Assembly (NCBI RefSeq): GCF_033807575.1
Contig: NC_084729.1
Span: 2,418,001 to 2,482,000, forward strand
Direction: 5' to 3'
DNA length: 64,000 bases
DNA from: Cydia pomonella
Lineage: Eukaryota; Arthropoda; Insecta; Lepidoptera; Tortricidae
Shown: piece by piece, positions 22,001 to 28,000 of the stretch
Layout of the letters: each line of letters opens with the position of its first letter
Numbering within the stretch: position 1 is the stretch's first letter
Notes under the pieces: generated by a model
The model's input: only the letters and a program-made list of their open reading frames with translations
Databases searched by the model: none
Told to the model about the DNA's origin: nothing
Program-made: the position numbers and the translations under genes

Positions 22001-25000
22001 TACTTTACTCTTTGGTATGTACATAGTTATGTGTCAAACCGTAAACTGTGACGTCATACAATTTTCAAACAGCGTTTTAGGCGCGAAAGCATGCGTTAAA
22101 ATATATTTTGTTAATTTAACATATTTAAAGCCGTTTTTAGGATAAAAGTTAAATTTTAGGGCAACGTTTGGTTAATATAGAATGTATTACAAGCGTGTCA
22201 AAAAATTGGAAACAACCCTATTATAAATGACATGCGAAAACGTTTTTAACTTATTTGTTTATTATTGCACCAAATGTTATGAATATCTACCCGAAGTGTT
22301 ACAAGTATAGTCGAGTTCATAAATATGTATACATTTCTTCACCTTAATCCATTGTAATAAGGTCAAAAAATGTATACATAATTATGAACTTGACTGTGCA
22401 ATACCAGCTTTGCAACCAAAAATCACGGATGTTTAAGTTTTTTAATAGGGCGTCTTGTATTTATTGTAAAATAAGTAAATAAAATTACGTCTTTACAGCA
22501 TAGAATTAAAAAAACCAATAAATAAATTTTCTTAGCGTGTTTTTAGGGTTCCGTAGCCAAATGGCAAAAAACGGAACCCTTATGGATTCGTCATGTCCGT
22601 CTGTCTGTCCGATTATGTCACAGCCACTTTTTTCCGAAACTATAAGAGCTATACTGTTCAAACTTGGTAAGTAGATGTATTCTATGAACCACATTAAGAT
22701 GTGTACACAAAAATAGAAAAAAAATAATAAATTTTGTGGGTTCCCCATACTTAGAACTGAAACTCAAAAAATCTTTTTTGTTCACACCCATACGTGTGGG
22801 TTATCTATGGATAGGTCTTTAAAAATGATATTGAGGTTTCTAATATCATTTTTTTCTAAACTGAATAGTTTACGCGAGAGACACATCCAAAGTGGTAAAA
22901 TGTGTGTCCCCCCCCTCGTAACTTCTAAAATAACAGAATGAAAAATCTAAAAAAATTTATGATATATATTGCCATGCAAACTTCCACCGAAAATTGGTTT
23001 GAACGAGATCTAGTAAGTAGTTTTTTTTAATACGTCATAAATGGTGCGGAACCCTTCATGGGCGAGTCCGACTCGCACTTGGCCGCTTTTGTAAATTGTA
23101 CGAACACTTTATTGCAGTGGCAACATCGTCGTAGTTTTTTTGATCTTGAATTACGGTTTCGAGTATCGTTGACTAAGGAACCCTAAAAGAGACAGTAAAG
23201 ACACATGGTTTTCATGACTGCCCTGTCCGATATACAATGATGTTGTTTTCTGCAGGAAGCAACATTCCCCCTTTGAATGCAAACTCTGTGACAAGAAATT
23301 TTCCCGATACAATGGCTTATGGTTACACAATAAGGTATGTTCTCGAACTGTATTATACTTATATATATAAATATTATAGGACATTATTACACAAATTGAC
23401 TAAGTCCCACAGTAAGCTCGATAAGGCTTGTGTTGAGGGTACTTAGACAACGATATATATAATATATAAATACTTAAATACATAGAAAACACCCATGACT
23501 CAGGAACAAATATCCATGCTCATCACACGAATAAATGCCCTTACCAGGATTTGAACCCGGGACCATCGGCTTCATAGGCAGGGTCACTACCCACTAGGCC
23601 AGACCGGTCGTCAAGAATAAAACACGCGTGTATATCTTATACCTTTAAACGAGCAATTCTTGTATATATATATATATATTTCTGTGATCTCGGAAACGGC
23701 TCTAACGATTCCGCTGAAATTTGGTATATGGGGGTTTTTGGGGGTATACAATCTATCTAGATTAGTCTTATGTTTGGGAAAACGCGTGTTTTCGAGTTTT
23801 CATGCGTTTTTCTTTCGACGTAGAATATGGTCGCTAATTTCGTATTGCCGGCCACTGTCTGTCTGGTCCAGCGGGTTAAGACGCGGACTGCTAAACGAGT
23901 GTTGAGGGTTCGAATCTCGCCCGGTGACTAACTTTATTTTTTATATGTTCAAGTTTATATATTTTTTTTTAATTTTTATTGTTTTAGACAAGTTTAATTT
24001 AGTAAAAAAATATAGTTATAACCGAGCAAAGCTCGGTCGCCCAGGTACTTTATTTCTAATGTGGCAAACGGTTTTGGTGTCAGCTTGATGCTGAAAGTGC
24101 CCGCCCACATGGGTGACAACTCAGCGCTGTGTTTCAGCCAGAACCAGACTTCCTTTTGCACCTCCACAATTAATTATATATAAGCCGCGTTTAAAGATTT
24201 ACTTATAATAAATTAAACGAAAGATAGGAAAATATAGTGCTTTTTAAACTAAGTAATAAAATAATAATAAATAATAAATATTATACGACATTATTACACA
24301 AATTGACTAAGTCCCACGGTAAACTCAATAAGGCTTGTGTTGCGGGTACTTAGACAACGATATATATAATATATGAATATTTATAAATACTTAAATACAT
24401 AGAAAACACCCATGACTCAGGAACAAATATCCATGCTCATCACACGAATAAATGCCCTTACCAGGATTTGAACCCGGGACCATCGGCTTCGTAGGCAGGG
24501 TCACTACCCACTAGGCCAGACCGGTCGTCAAAAATGTATTCAGTTATTCTATTATCTGAGGTGAGGCGACTAAAACAAATGTATGGCCGTCGGCGTCGAG
24601 CGTGCGTCCCAGGGCCTTGGTTATTAAGCTTACTGTACGGCGTGGTTTGGACAATTTGTGTAGGAAAGTCATATTTCATATATTTCATAGGTATGCCACA
24701 CGGAATCATCTCAAGGCGCATACTGCGTAGAGTGCGACCGGCGCTACGCGGACGTCTACCGCTACCGCTGGCACCTCAGCAACAGCGCGCGCCACCGGCC
24801 TAGGGCTAGATTACGGTAACAGTTGCATGTATATGTATTAGGTATGTCACACCGAGTGCGACTGGCATAGAAGGTAGCTGAGTTATAGGACTAAAAATAT
24901 TTTATAACGAGCTTGTATTTAACTTGCCCTGTTAGTATGTGTGTATGTTAGTAAGTGTGGGTCGAATCTCGGAAACTAAATTTGACCCACTCCCCAGTCT

Positions 25001-28000
25001 TCGATTGAACTGAAATTCTGCATACATATCTACATTTTGTACATATACATATAAATCGGGTGATAATGCAATATCTGTAAGAGGAGCCATAGACCATAAA
25101 CCATAACCAGACAAAACCATACGGCTCGCACTGTCAAAAACTTCTCAGATCTCACGTAGAGCCAAGCTTCTAACTCTAAAAGACCTAACTTCATAAACTC
25201 TACACCTTAGTCAAAATAAGCAGGCTGGATCTAGACCAAACTAATACCAAAGACTGCCATGCTTCTCTGTCCAAAGCCGTTTCCGTCCAGTCGACGGCGC
25301 CGAGTTCGCTAAGGTCTTTTTGCACTTCATCTCTCCAGCGGTACCTAAGGCGGCCAGACGGTCTTCGGCCATTTGGAACTCCGAAGTACGCCGTCCAGAC
25401 TACACGATCTTCACCCATCCGGATTCCGTGCCCGCAACCCATCGGAGTCTCGCGGCTTTCGTTTCTCCAATGATGTTCGGCTCCGACACCAGATCTTCAA
25501 TCTCCTGGTTCTTGAGGCTCCAGGTTCCATCCTCTTCGCGTGTGGGTCATAGGATTTTTCGGACCTACGTATAGACCTATTATTATTATTATTATATTGG
25601 CCACGACATCTATAGCAGATGATTGTTGCAGCGTCGGGTTCAATCAGGTGTTGCGGGGAAGTTGATTGCAACGTCTGCGACGACTGAAGAGTCCAATACC
25701 GGTTTAGCATCTTCTGCCAAACACAAACATGACGAAAGTCCAAGGGAGGTCTAGCAGCGCGGAGTCTTTTCTGCCTAAGATTCTCTAACCAGTCCTTGTC
25801 ATGTTTGTCTACACCCGCTTTGAGATCTCGACGCCACTCTGGTTTCATTTTAGCCTGAGATTCCCAATTGTGAGGTTGAATATCGAAGATCAGGTCCCTC
25901 TTGCAGCAGTCCTTGAATCTAAGCTTAGGGCGTCCAACCGGTCTCCTGGCGTTTGCGATTTGGCCCAACCTGACTTGACGTGAGTCTGGTCGGCTCCATT
26001 ATATGTACATGGTAAAGCCATACCTACCTACCTATATATGTATAAGTCGGGTATCGTGGGCGTATCATACTAGCGACAGTACATCAGAACCTTCAATAGT
26101 GGATGACGAGGGCTTTCAATGAAATACGATGTTCAACTCAGTCTTTGCTGGGCAAGACTGATTATAAAACATAGCACACGTTACACTTTTTATTTAAGCA
26201 AGCCAGTGGGTTAGACCCAGGAACCGCCACCGACGTCATCTCCCGTTTCCATCTCCAGAATGATTGACAGCATAACTTCAATTGTTCTCGATTTCAATTG
26301 TTTTAACAGCGCACTCTTTTTACATTGTCATTTTCTATCTTAGTATTATTATTGTGTTTTCACTTCTTCTTAAAGTACCTGTTCACAAAACAACCTGTAC
26401 CAATTTCTCCGGAGGAATCGCTGAATCCTGAGTCACAGGCTTTGTCCTAGTTCAGGAAACAGAGGCTCAATCCTAATGGAACTGTTACAAACCTAAAATA
26501 AGTTTATTTTGTAATTTAATGTAAGCCTCACATTTTGTATTAGGTTTCAAGTAAATAAAGATTTATTTATTTATTTACTCTATGACGCCTTGGCGGAACT
26601 GCGTCGAACGCCACTCAGGTGTAACGTAACACCCTAGCTTGCTCTATTTGCCAAATATGGCGTGATGAATAGCCTCTTAAAGGCGATAGATGGCACAATT
26701 CTGTCGTTCTCCGACATATATATAATTTACACTTGTCCAGGATCCCATGTCCCGGGTGCGACAAGGTGTTCACGAAGAAGATATACATGAAGGACCACTA
26801 CGACCTCGTGCATCTCAAGAAGTACAAGTACCGCTGCGAGCAATGCGATAAGGTAAGGTAAACGACCGAGCGCCGTTGTTGAATACGACCCGGGTACGTC
26901 CTTAAACTACGTCCACAAGAGAGGTATGGATTGTGAATGTCACCTCGTTCTGTGTGGTAGGGCACACCACAGCGGATGTCATTCCAGATCTAGAGCAGAG
27001 CCCAACTGGGGAAGTACCTCCACCTTACAGAAAATCGCAGCCAAATAACACTAGACCATACTCATAGTATTGTGTTCCTGCCGGTGAGTAAGGTTGTCAG
27101 AGCTCAACGAGGGGGAGAGGGGGTTAGGGTCGGCAACGCGCATGTAACTCCTCTGGAGTTGAAGGCGTACATAGGCTACGGATACTGCTTACCATCAGGC
27201 GGGCCGTATGCTTGTTTGCCACCGACGTAGTATTAAAAAAAATACCCAATGCAAAGATGAAGTATGTAATTCGTTTTTTTTTATAAGTTAAAAACTTTAT
27301 AAATATGATACGTAACATAAATTTTATTTGGTTAATGGTTATATACACTTGATTTACAATAACAATAAGACAATAACTTTAACTAGCTTACATCTAAAAT
27401 ATTTCCTTGAGGCATTGTACCAAGGATGCTGGCGGCATTTCCTCGTTGTATCGCAATGCTGATACGTTATGCGAGGAAGCCGCTAGCTCTTCGCTCACCA
27501 GTTACGTCAACCAGACGCTTCGCGATTTCTGCAAACAAACTTGTGCTCGCTGGAACCCCATGGACCTAGAGTTTCAACATCAAATGGTACAAAATGGTAC
27601 TCTCTACCGAGACTCTTATATTACGTTTCAAAATTTCGACGCTTTCTGCCGGTCCGCCCGCTTTTTTTTTTAATTTATATCAACAAATACTTATGACTAT
27701 AAACATATAAAATCTTCACCAAACAGTTTGTTGGCGAATTATGTCTTTTTTGAGTTATTGGAATATTTATATTAGTCCGTTGGAGGTGGGACGGTGCCAC
27801 TGTCTACGCAGGTAGCATCCCACACTCGGGGCTTGGAACCGGTTTATTTTTAAATCCCGAAATAGCCCAATATTTTTAATTACTTTACACTCTACGTAGG
27901 ACTGGATCATGTATTTAAGTAACAACTTCGCATTATTACATAGTCCCATTAAAAATTTAATAATAAAACAAAGAACGAAAAAGAACGTAATAAAACCGGT

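Larger units (their letters stand above)
13944..22225. mobile_element. TIR element carrying nested transposons
   Basis: The ends TATAATAGGGTTGTTTCC (13944) and GGAAACAACCCTATTATA (22225) are inverted. Similarity continues inward for about 200 bp; both arms contain a GACGTCA-type site followed by CGGTTTGACAC in the same relative order. Subtracting the LTR element at 14646-21961 leaves about 1 kb, the likely original element size. It lies in gene A intron 5. Confidence 0.65.

Noticed and set aside
23560..23614. tRNA gene at the head of the SINE
   Set aside because: The same segment repeats six times with the same SINE body, so it is a SINE promoter.
23860..23935. tRNA gene
   Set aside because: A and B boxes are present, but the piece is embedded in a dispersed repeat and I could not fold a full cloverleaf with an acceptor stem. 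It is better called SINE-like.
27407..27673. 88-residue protein
   Set aside because: The region matches repeat blocks at 30000 and 52535, so it is a retroelement fragment.
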